Position numbers and translations under genes: made by a program. Below, in pieces: positions 1 through 5,831 of a DNA stretch of 5,912 bases (its first letter is position 1; every line of letters starts with the position of its first letter). This stretch comes from Mailhella massiliensis (lineage in GTDB: Bacteria; Desulfobacterota; Desulfovibrionia; Desulfovibrionales; Desulfovibrionaceae), in NCBI RefSeq assembly GCF_020741395.1, contig NZ_DYZA01000243.1:1-5912 (forward strand), read 5' to 3'. The notes under the pieces were generated by a model. The model ran no database searches, was not told the DNA's origin, and saw only the letters and a program-made list of their open reading frames with translations.

Positions 1-1
1 A

Positions 2-115
2 ATCATGTTCGGCCGACTCAAGGATTGGCGCAGAATAGCCATGCGTTATGACCGTTGTGCCCACACGTTCTTTTCGGCCATTTGTCTCGCTGCCATTGTC
101 ATCTTTTATATTTAA
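2..115 (+). CDS. IS5-family transposase, C-terminal end (5' truncated by window edge)
   Basis: The frame starting at base 2 reads IMFGRLKDWRRIAMRYDRCA and continues for 37 codons to TAA at 113-115, with a second in-phase TGA directly after it. The block MFGRLKDWRRIA-RYDR-A is the C-terminal signature of DDE transposases of the IS5 family (IS427-like group). In that family it follows the catalytic glutamate of the DDE triad, so base 1 may be the last base of that Glu codon (inference). The tail SAICLAAIVIFYI is also typical. The rest of the enzyme lies left of the window, so intactness cannot be judged. The protein would catalyse cut-and-paste movement of the element. It reads in the same direction as the interrupted downstream gene but in a different frame. 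Confidence 0.88.
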   Translation: MMFGRLKDWRRIAMRYDRCAHTFFSAICLAAIVIFYI

Positions 116-128
116 TGAGTCCTGAACC
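112..128. repeat. Probable right terminal inverted repeat of the IS
   Basis: TTAATGAGTCCTGAACC lies between the transposase stop codon and the first codons matching the TRAP binding protein. Its form agrees with remembered IS427-group ends. The partner repeat is not in the window, so this call rests on position and resemblance only. Confidence 0.5.
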
Positions 129-726
129 TAAAGAAAAGCCCGTCACCAAGCTGGAGGATATGAAGGGCCTGCGCATGACGTGTATGAGCAAGCCTTTTGC
201 CGATGCCGTGCAGGCTCTGGGGGCCAACCCCATCACCGTTCCTCTGCCGGATATCTATATGACGCTCTCGCGCAATTCCGCCGATTCCGCCCTCTTTTCC
301 CTGCTGGCCTCAGGCTCCATCAAAATTAACGATATCATCAAGCATATCACGCTGATCAGCCTGTGCAAGGATATCCGCTTCGTGGGCATCAACAAAGATC
401 TGTGGGACAGCTTCCCCCCGGACATACAGAAGGCCATTGAAAGCACCTGCTGCAGCGAGGAATGGGCATACCGCATGTCCCAGGTCATGGACAACGGGGA
501 TATCTCCGGCAAGGAACTGCTTACCAAGTCCGGAGCCAAATTCTATACCCTGGACGAAGCCGAAAAGGCTCGCTGGATCAAGGCCTGCGAGCCTCTTGAC
601 CAGACCTGGATAGATAAGGTCGTGGAGCTCGGCATTGCCAGAAGCGACGCGGAAACGCTGCTCAAGCAAGTCCGCAGCACAGGCGCGGAAGTCACGGCAT
701 CCCTTGCCGCGAAGACGGCACAGTAA
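129..726 (+). pseudogene. TRAP transporter substrate-binding protein (DctP family), 3' fragment cut by IS insertion
   Basis: About 198 codons of a DctP-type periplasmic solute receptor remain, from KEKPVTKLEDMKGLR to the stop at 724-726. The segment KPV-KLEDMKGL followed by A-QALGANPITVPLPDIYMTL is the hallmark mid-protein region of the family (domain II hinge region, normally near residue 150 of ~330). The later KHITLISL and W-SFPPDIQKAIE match the usual C-terminal lobe. The signal peptide and first ~145 residues are missing, and directly upstream is the IS end, so the gene is interrupted. The frame can be extended upstream through IS sequence to a TTG at 55, but that part (MCPHVLFGHLSR...) is IS DNA read out of frame. 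Unusually, the KIR motif, whose Arg contacts substrate carboxylates in many family members, reads RMT here (codons 172-180). The RG-VDG region is also altered to RNSADSALFS. The remnant is followed by its permease gene, dctQM, 99 nt downstream. Confidence 0.85.
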
Positions 727-746
727 GCTTTCCTTCAAAATTCCAT

Positions 747-774
747 CGGCCTCGGGTTCCTTTTCCCGGGGCCG
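747..774 (+). promoter_or_regulatory. GC-rich intergenic hairpin between dctP and dctQM
   Basis: CGGCCTCGGG (747-756) pairs with CCCGGGGCCG (765-774), giving a 10-bp stem with one G-U pair and an 8-nt loop. No U-tract follows, so it is not a standard terminator. In TRAP operons a stem-loop after the binding-protein gene often protects that message or partly attenuates read-through, so that receptor exceeds permease. That role is inferred here. Confidence 0.55.
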
Positions 775-812
775 GGATGCGACCCCGTACTCTCAAAGCA
801 AAAACACCAGCA

Positions 813-819
813 AGGGAGG
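813..819 (+). promoter_or_regulatory. Ribosome binding site that sets the dctQM start
   Basis: AGGGAGG at 813-819 is a strong Shine-Dalgarno match. It abuts the ATG at 820 with no spacing, but lies 6 nt before the second in-frame ATG at 826. Translation should therefore begin at 826. Confidence 0.8.
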
Positions 820-825
820 ATGATC

Positions 826-2727
826 ATGAGTTCTGGTATTGAAAACGCTGCGCATCGCCTGAGCGTGCTTTCCAAAAGCATCAACGGCGTATTCTACAAG
901 CTCTCCGCGCTGGCGGCGGGACTCATGGTCATCCCCACCGTCCTGGACGTGCTCAGCCGTTTCCTTTTCGACAAATCCCTTATAGGGGCCATGGAACTTG
1001 TCGAGTTCTGCATGGTCGTTCTGGTGTTCAGCTGCTTGGGCTACATTCAGGACGACCGCTCCCATATCAGGGTCACCCTGCTTACCGATCATTTTTCCCC
1101 AAGTATACGGGAAATGCTGGAAACGGTTTCTACGCTGTGTCCCTTCCTTCTGCTCTGCCTCGTCACATGGTGCGTGTTCCAGAACGGCGTGACCAAATCC
1201 GGCACCAACGAGCTGAGCGGCATGCTGGGAATCCCGCTTGCGCCCTTCATCTTCTACGGCGCTCTCGGCTGCCTCATCTTTTCTCTGGCCCTGCTTGCAA
1301 ATTTCATCTCCGTCGCTGCGGACATGCTGTCCCGGAAGATGTATGTTTCCTTCCTCTGCGGCATAGCGCTCAGTATCCTTCTGCTTTCCCTCCCCTTCCT
1401 GGTCCGGGGCACGGAACTTGCCGACAATTACATGCTTCTCGGGTCCCTCGGCATGCTCATTCTCATGGCAAGCATACTTCTGGGCATGCCCATAGGCCTG
1501 GCCATGGCGCTGATGGGATATATCGGTATGCTGGTCATCTACCCCACGTTCAAAGCTTCCTTCTCCATGCTTGGCGTGAACCCCTACAACGTAGCCTCCA
1601 ACTACACCTATACCGTAGTACCCATGTTCATTCTCATGGGAGAACTGGCCATGTACAGCGGCATAAGCCAGGATCTGTTCAACGCCGCCAACGTATGGCT
1701 CGGCCGCCAGCCCGGCGGACTCGGCATTGCCACCGTAAGCGGATGTGCGGGCTTCGCCGCCGTTTCCGGCGATTCCATGGCCACCGCCGTGACCATGGCT
1801 TCCGTAGCCCTTCCTGAAATGCGCAAGAAGAAGTACGACCCCGGCCTTGCCTGTGCCACCCTCGCCGCAGGCGGAACCCTGGGCATACTCATCCCTCCGA
1901 GCACGGGCTTTATTTTCTACGCGCTCGTTACCGAAGTCTCCATAGGGAAGCTCTTTGTGGCGGGCATTATTCCCGGTATTCTCCTGACCATCATGTTCAT
2001 TGCCGTACTGCTTTTCATCGCCTATCGCAAGCCGGAACTCTCTCCCCGGGGAGAAGCCACCACATTCAGGGAAAAAATCCGTTCCATCCGGGGCATTTTC
2101 GCCATGGTCGCCCTTATCTTCCTCATTCTCGGCGGCATACTCCTCGGCTGGTTCAGCCCCAATGAAGGCGGCGCCGTAGGCGCTGCGGGTACGCTTCTTT
2201 ACGCCGTGTGTCGCCGCCGCCTGAGCTGGCAGGACTTCAAAAACGCCCTTGACTCCACAGCCGAGGTGACGGGACGGCTTCTTCTGATACTCATCGGTGT
2301 AAGCATCCTGGGCACCTTCCTCGCCGCTACAGCCCTGCCCTACGACCTGGCCGACGCCGTGGTCAACCTCCATGCCAACAAATACGTCCTTCTCACGGCC
2401 ATAGTCATCTTCTATATCATCATGGGCTGCCTCATGAACGTCATACCCATGATTCTGCTCACGCTCCCGGCTATCTATCCCACCATCATAGAACTCGGCT
2501 TTGACCCTGTATGGTTCGGTGTGGTGGTCGTCATCCTCATGGAGGCCGGACAGATCACCCCGCCTGTGGGCATCAACGTCTTCGCCCTGAGCAGTGTGGC
2601 GACCGACGTACCCATGGCCAGCATTTTCCGAAGAGTGGTCCCCTTCTTCCTGGCCATGATGTTCCTGGTCTTTCTGCTTGCAGCATTCCCGCAGATAGCC
2701 CTGTGGCTGCCCTCCATACTGTTCTGA
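826..2727 (+). CDS. TRAP transporter fused permease subunit DctQM
   Basis: This is the inner-membrane permease of a tripartite ATP-independent periplasmic transporter, which imports solutes (commonly organic acids) using an ion gradient and a periplasmic receptor. The 633 residues contain a small DctQ domain (about 1-170, four hydrophobic segments) with the family block AMELVEFCMVVLVFSCLGYI followed by DDRSHIRV. A linking hydrophobic segment (about 174-195) leads to a full DctM domain (about 205-625). DctM hallmarks are GMPIGLAMALMGYIG (220-234), PMFILMGELA (266-275), CAGFAAVSGDSMATA (307-321), ALPEMRKKKYDPGLA (328-342), AAGGTLGILIPPS (347-359), LFVAGIIPGILL (376-387) and GQITPPVGINVFALSS (575-590). 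The length matches fused QM proteins. ATG 820 is possible, but the ribosome site favours 826. The gene follows the dctP remnant and should share its transcript. Substrate cannot be predicted, and the IS upstream may cut off or replace normal transcription. No truncation is visible. Confidence 0.95.
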   Translation: MSSGIENAAHRLSVLSKSINGVFYKLSALAAGLMVIPTVLDVLSRFLFDKSLIGAMELVEFCMVVLVFSCLGYIQDDRSHIRVTLLTDHFSPSIREMLETVSTLCPFLLLCLVTWCVFQNGVTKSGTNELSGMLGIPLAPFIFYGALGCLIFSLALLANFISVAADMLSRKMYVSFLCGIALSILLLSLPFLVRGTELADNYMLLGSLGMLILMASILLGMPIGLAMALMGYIGMLVIYPTFKASFSMLGVNPYNVASNYTYTVVPMFILMGELAMYSGISQDLFNAANVWLGRQPGGLGIATVSGCAGFAAVSGDSMATAVTMASVALPEMRKKKYDPGLACATLAAGGTLGILIPPSTGFIFYALVTEVSIGKLFVAGIIPGILLTIMFIAVLLFIAYRKPELSPRGEATTFREKIRSIRGIFAMVALIFLILGGILLGWFSPNEGGAVGAAGTLLYAVCRRRLSWQDFKNALDSTAEVTGRLLLILIGVSILGTFLAATALPYDLADAVVNLHANKYVLLTAIVIFYIIMGCLMNVIPMILLTLPAIYPTIIELGFDPVWFGVVVVILMEAGQITPPVGINVFALSSVATDVPMASIFRRVVPFFLAMMFLVFLLAAFPQIALWLPSILF

Positions 2728-2799
2728 CGCGGGCCCATACCGTAAACCCGCATGCGACGCCCGCGCTCCGGGGCAGCCTGTGAGATACCGCGACAGGCA

Positions 2800-2832
2800 A
2801 AAAGCGGCCATGGACACTCCATGGCCGCTTTT
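2800..2832. terminator. Strong intrinsic terminator after dctQM (probably bidirectional)
   Basis: AAAAGCGGCCATGGA (2800-2814) is perfectly complementary to TCCATGGCCGCTTTT (2818-2832), giving a 15-bp stem with a 3-nt loop (CAC) that ends in a T run. The A run on the left arm gives a T run on the other strand too, so it could stop transcription in both directions. A second smaller hairpin (GCCTGT 2776-2781 with ACAGGC 2793-2798) sits directly before it. It lies 72 nt after the dctQM stop and separates the TRAP locus from the regulator gene. Confidence 0.9.
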
Positions 2833-2921
2833 CTGCGCCTGACAGCCTCCGCAGATATCGGAAGAAGGGGGCCTGTGACTAGCCGATTTCCTTAAAAAAA
2901 CGCCCTTACTCTACACGGCCA

Positions 2922-2949
2922 TTGCTTTTTTCCTGCTTTTGCGAATAAT
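2922..2949 (+). promoter_or_regulatory. Candidate sigma70-type promoter for the WYL regulator
   Basis: TTGCTT (2922-2927) and AATAAT (2944-2949) are separated by 16 nt in an AT-richer patch between the terminator and the regulator. The -10 element matches 5 of 6 consensus bases, while the -35 matches only 3 of 6. It would give a short leader of under 20 nt ahead of the ribosome binding site AGGAG at 2962-2966. Confidence 0.35.
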
Positions 2950-2972
2950 CCAACCCATTGCAGGAGAACAGC

Positions 2973-3920
2973 ATGGACAGCGCGCACACCATAAAAGAAG
3001 ACGATTCGCCCAGGATCACACGGCTTCTGCGCATCGCGCAGGAAATACGCCGGGAACCGCTTCAGACGCAGGAAAGCCTGCGGCAGAAATTCGGCATCAG
3101 CCGAAGCCAGTATTATAAGGATAAAGCGGCCCTGGCTGCTGCGGGCTTCCGCTTTGATTTCCAGAAAAAACGGGGCTTCCGTGTTCTGGAAGACAGGCTC
3201 ACCCCCATTACGGGCCTCACTTTCAGCGACCGCCTTCTGCTTATGTTCGCGCTGGAGCATCTTGCCGCGGAAGGTGACGGCACCCTGGCCGCCCTTGCCA
3301 TGGAGACCGGCCGGAAGCTTGCCGGGGGCCTGGACTCCCCCTTTCGAGAACAGCTACAGAAAAGTTTCGACTCCTGCGTCACCATGGGCACGTTCGGCGT
3401 CAGGCCGGAAGTACTGTCCTCCTTGCAGGATGCCGTGAGCCGGGGCCAGCGCGTCCGCATACTGTACACCAGGGCTGCGGACTGGACCAAAAGCTGGAGG
3501 GAAATAGACCCCCGCCGTATCTATATCCGCAAACGCGCCATCTATCTTTATGCAAGGACGGTGGATGAAACGCCCCCTGCCTGGAAAATCTTCCGCCTGA
3601 ACCGCATCGACGAGGTCCGCCCCACGGGCGTATTCTGCTCCTGGGATCCTATGGACGACTGCGGCTTTGAAGAAAAGCAGAAAAATGCCTTTTCCGGCGT
3701 ATTCGGCGACAGGCTCTACAATGTCAGCCTGCGTTTCACCGGTGGAGCCATGCGTTACGTCCTGGAAAAAACATGGCATTCCAGCCAGCAGATACGCCGC
3801 TCCGAACATGAGCTGCTCTTTTCCGTGCGTGTTTCCGACCCGCAGGAAGTGCTGTACTGGGCGAAACAATGGGGAAATGAGGCCGAAGTGCTCAGCGTGG
3901 AACTGGCGGAGGAACAGTAG
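2973..3920 (+). CDS. HTH and WYL domain transcriptional regulator
   Basis: This is a predicted cytoplasmic DNA-binding regulator of 315 residues, the usual size for the DeoR-like/WYL family. An N-terminal winged HTH spans about residues 14-72, with ESLRQKFGISRSQYYKDKAAL (34-54) as the helix-turn-helix. A helical linker follows, then a WYL domain at about 150-218: GQRVRILYTRAADWTKSWREIDPRRIYIRKRAIYLYARTVD, ending FRLNRIDEVRPTG. A C-terminal extension (about 248-312, VSLRFTGGAMRYVLEKTWHSSQ through WAKQWGNEAEVLSVEL) completes the architecture. WYL domains sense ligands, often nucleic acid or nucleotide-like. The signature Trp is replaced, giving IYL at 190-192, while the basic residues around RR-YIRKR and the RLNRI motif remain. 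ATG 2973 is chosen because AGGAG (2962-2966) lies 6 nt upstream. An in-frame TTG at 2958 precedes that site and is unlikely. The target is unknown, and a terminator separates it from the TRAP genes upstream. Autoregulation is possible but no operator is recognised. Confidence 0.9.
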   Translation: MDSAHTIKEDDSPRITRLLRIAQEIRREPLQTQESLRQKFGISRSQYYKDKAALAAAGFRFDFQKKRGFRVLEDRLTPITGLTFSDRLLLMFALEHLAAEGDGTLAALAMETGRKLAGGLDSPFREQLQKSFDSCVTMGTFGVRPEVLSSLQDAVSRGQRVRILYTRAADWTKSWREIDPRRIYIRKRAIYLYARTVDETPPAWKIFRLNRIDEVRPTGVFCSWDPMDDCGFEEKQKNAFSGVFGDRLYNVSLRFTGGAMRYVLEKTWHSSQQIRRSEHELLFSVRVSDPQEVLYWAKQWGNEAEVLSVELAEEQ

Positions 3921-4106
3921 CTCCTCATCCGGCATGCGGCGAGGCTCCCCCTTCCTTTTTCTGAAAAGGCCCGCACGCGCTCCGGCGGCCCCCAGGAAGG
4001 AACGGCCTGTCCGCCCCTCCGCCTTCATGGCGTCCTTTTCCCCGGCCGTCCACACAGCAGTAGATGCCGCCCGCTTTTTTTCTTTCCCCCTCCCCGCTTC
4101 CTGCTA

Positions 4107-4124
4107 CGCTTTCTTCTGAAAGCG
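4107..4124 (+). promoter_or_regulatory. Small hairpin in the repeat-protein leader
   Basis: CGCTTTC (4107-4113) pairs perfectly with GAAAGCG (4118-4124) around a TTCT loop. An alternative pairing uses TTTCTTC (4110-4116) with GAAGAAA (4124-4130), so two exclusive folds are possible. No U-tract follows, so termination is not supported. Confidence 0.35.
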
Positions 4125-4134
4125 AAGAAAAACT

Positions 4135-4161
4135 TTCCCGCCAGGGATGTTCCCGGCGGAA
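4135..4161 (+). promoter_or_regulatory. Bulged hairpin just upstream of the repeat-protein ribosome binding site
   Basis: TTCCCGCC (4135-4142) pairs with GGCGGAA (4155-4161) with one bulged C. Inside it GGGA (4144-4147) pairs with TCCC (4151-4154) around a 3-nt loop. This gives 11 base pairs ending 3 nt before the GAGGGAG ribosome site (4165-4171). It may influence translation or mRNA stability, but the role is inferred from position only. Confidence 0.4.
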
Positions 4162-4178
4162 GACGAGGGAGAACATAC

Positions 4179-5831
4179 ATGCCTCAAACACAGCATCAGC
4201 TTTGCCCTGCGGCAGAAGAAGAACCCTGCCGGAATGAAGTGCTTGCCCTCCTGTGGAGTGAACCCGGCCTGCTTGCCCTTGTGCCTGAGCAGGATGAGGA
4301 GCTCTGCCTTGCCGCCGTACAGGAAAACGGTCTTGCCCTGCGCCATGTGCGTTGCCAGACGAATGCCGTGTGCCTCGCCGCAGTTCTGGAAAACGGAGAG
4401 GCGCTGGAATTTGTGCGTGAACAGACGCCAGCCCTCTGCCGTGCGGCCGTCATGCAGAACGGCCTTGCCCTGCGCTTCGTGAAGGAGCAGGACGACACGA
4501 TATGCGAGCTTGCGCTGAAGCAGAACCCGGACGCGCTGGCTTATGTGCGCAACATCACGCCGGAGCTTCTCCGGCTCGCGGCCTTTTCCCCTCTGGGCAC
4601 CTCTTTTATTCCCGAAGGCGCATCGCCCGATCTTTTTCTGGACAGGGAGGCCTCCGCACGCCTGGCTCTGGCCCGCATCGCCCATCCAACGGAAGAAGAA
4701 TGCCTGCGCGCCGTCATGGCCGATCCCGACGCTCTGGAGATGCTCGATGCACAGCAGCAGACGGAAAGGGTATGCCTTGCCGCCGTACGCCAAAAAGGCG
4801 AAGCCCTGCGCCATGTGCGCTGCCAGACCAATGCCGTGTGTCTTGCCGCCGTACAGGAAAACGGCCTTGCCCTGCGCTTTGTGCGCATACAGACGGAAGA
4901 GCTTTGCATGGCCGCCGTGAGGACAAACGGCGCGGCCTTGCGCTATGTGCATAGGCAGACGGAGGAAATATGTCTTGCTGCCGTGCATAATGATGACGAC
5001 GCACTCTGTTATGTACGGAATAAGACCCGAGAAATCTGTATGGCCGCCATGGAGCAGGGAGGCACGTCCATACGCTTCCTGCCGGAACAGGATGAAGAAC
5101 TCCAGCTCGCCGCCCTGCGGACAAGCGCCTACAGCCTGCGCTGGATAGCCCGGCCTTCGCGAAAAATTCTCATGGAAGGGGTGAAAGAATGGGGGAATGC
5201 CCTGCAGTTCGTTGCCGGGCAGGACGAGGAAATCTCCATGGCTGCCCTGGAAAATGACGGCGACAGCCTCTGCTATGTCCACAGACAGAATGAGGCTCTC
5301 TGCCGGCAGGCCCTGGCAAGCGGGGGCTGGGAATCTACCCTGCGGTGGATACGCCTGCCCCAGACCCGGCAGCTCTGCTTTCAGGCCTTGCAGGCCAACG
5401 GCCTGAACCTGCGCTATGTCCGCGAGCAGGACCATGCCCTCTGCCTTGAGGCCGTCCGTCAGGACGGCATGGCTTTGCAGTATGTAGACAAGCCCACGGA
5501 AGATATCCGCCTCGCCGCCGTCACGCAGAACGCGGAGGCGCTGCGCTTCATCCTCTCCCCCTCAGAAGAAGTACAGCGTGCCGCAGTCCTGGAAAGCGGC
5601 GACGCCCTGCAATACCTCCTCTCTCCATCGGAAGAAACGGCCATGCTCGCCGTCACGCGGCATCGCTGGAGCGGCAGCCCCTTGCGCTATGTAAGAAATC
5701 AGACCGAGGCGCTCTGCCTGGAAGCGGCCAGACATTCGAAGGAAGCCCTGCCCTTCATCCGGGACAGGGCCGTAGCCGCCCGGGTACGGGCCGCGCTGGA
5801 AAGGGAAGAGAAAGAAAAAACCGAGGAATAG
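4179..5831 (+). CDS. DUF4116-like tandem-repeat (22 x 22 residue) solenoid protein, function unknown
   Basis: This 550-residue protein has a short N-terminal cap (1-38, with one poor partial unit ending VPEQ), 22 consecutive repeat units (39-530) and a charged C-terminal tail (531-550, EREEKEKTEE). The unit consensus is T-E-E-[LIV]-C-L-A-A-V-x-x-N-G-x-A-L-R-[FY]-V-R-x-Q. It resembles the repeats grouped as DUF4116, whose units read like AAV-NG-AL; this is family recognition from memory. Each unit should form two short helices, stacking into a superhelical scaffold of the kind that binds proteins or other macromolecules. No signal peptide, membrane segment or catalytic motif is seen, so it is probably cytoplasmic. 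Units 7, 16 and 21 carry 2-3 extra residues, and units 5-6 (127-170) keep the length but lose the consensus. Fourteen units have Cys at position 5. ATG 4179 is supported by GAGGGAG at 4165-4171, 7 nt upstream. It stands 258 nt after the regulator, with no tight operon partner in view. Confidence 0.88.
   Translation: MPQTQHQLCPAAEEEPCRNEVLALLWSEPGLLALVPEQDEELCLAAVQENGLALRHVRCQTNAVCLAAVLENGEALEFVREQTPALCRAAVMQNGLALRFVKEQDDTICELALKQNPDALAYVRNITPELLRLAAFSPLGTSFIPEGASPDLFLDREASARLALARIAHPTEEECLRAVMADPDALEMLDAQQQTERVCLAAVRQKGEALRHVRCQTNAVCLAAVQENGLALRFVRIQTEELCMAAVRTNGAALRYVHRQTEEICLAAVHNDDDALCYVRNKTREICMAAMEQGGTSIRFLPEQDEELQLAALRTSAYSLRWIARPSRKILMEGVKEWGNALQFVAGQDEEISMAALENDGDSLCYVHRQNEALCRQALASGGWESTLRWIRLPQTRQLCFQALQANGLNLRYVREQDHALCLEAVRQDGMALQYVDKPTEDIRLAAVTQNAEALRFILSPSEEVQRAAVLESGDALQYLLSPSEETAMLAVTRHRWSGSPLRYVRNQTEALCLEAARHSKEALPFIRDRAVAARVRAALEREEKEKTEE
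4293..5768 (+). repeat. In-frame tandem array of 22 coding units of about 66 bp
   Basis: The array encodes residues 39-530 of the repeat protein. Nineteen units are exactly 66 bp. One is 72 bp (unit 7, 4689-4760) and two are 75 bp (unit 16, 5289-5363; unit 21, 5628-5702), all keeping the frame. Most units have diverged at DNA level, but units 1-2 and 8-9 retain long nearly identical stretches, for example 4308-4330 equals 4842-4864 over 23 nt. This points to recent duplication or conversion within the gene. Confidence 0.9.

Larger units (their letters stand above)
1..128 (+). mobile_element. Right end of an IS5-family insertion sequence
   Basis: The transposase stops at 115 and recognisable TRAP binding-protein coding sequence resumes at about 130, leaving only ~13 nt of non-coding IS end. 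That is typical of this compact IS group. The outer sequence TTAATGAGTCCTGAACC (112-128) resembles the terminal inverted repeats I recall for IS427-group elements, which read inward like GGxTCAGGACTCATTAA. The adjoining TA/TAA at 129-131 would be half of a short target duplication. The left end and second duplication copy are outside the window, so the exact boundary is uncertain by a few bases. Confidence 0.75.
3921..4178 (+). other. Intergenic region and leader of the repeat-protein gene
   Basis: These 258 nt hold no credible gene. Visible elements are a short AT-rich hairpin (CCTTTT 3954-3959 with AAAAGG 3964-3969), a 22-nt uninterrupted pyrimidine run (4074-4095), and two hairpins nearer the next gene. 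I see no classical terminator for the regulator gene: the T run at 4075-4080 has no convincing stem before it. I also see no good -35/-10 pair. Transcription of the next gene could start here or read through from the regulator. Confidence 0.6.

Noticed and set aside
55..129. TTG-initiated N-terminal extension of the TRAP receptor fragment.
   Set aside because: These bases encode the transposase C-terminus in another frame and include the IS end. The apparent peptide is out-of-frame IS DNA with no ribosome site.
793..2817. A 674-codon minus-strand open frame opposite dctQM.
   Set aside because: Its translation is rich in Gly, His, Glu and Asp without recognisable domains. The + strand here has clear TRAP motifs throughout, so it is a codon-bias shadow.
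2958..2972. TTG start for the WYL regulator five codons upstream.
   Set aside because: The AGGAG ribosome site lies inside this extension and is correctly spaced for ATG 2973.
4020..4040. Short hairpin CGCC/GGCG followed by TCCTTTT as a terminator for the regulator gene.
   Set aside because: The stem is only 4 bp and the T run is offset by three bases. It is too weak to call.
4104..5435. A 443-codon minus-strand open frame opposite the repeat gene, itself repetitive (HMAQG-AVF-YGGK units).
   Set aside because: The periodicity is the mirror of the 66-bp coding repeat. It has no ribosome site, while the + strand frame covers the full array with a good start signal and matches a known repeat type.
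4293..5768. CRISPR or other non-coding direct-repeat array.
   Set aside because: The 66-bp units are contiguous without spacers, in frame, diverge mainly at synonymous or variable sites, and encode a regular protein repeat.
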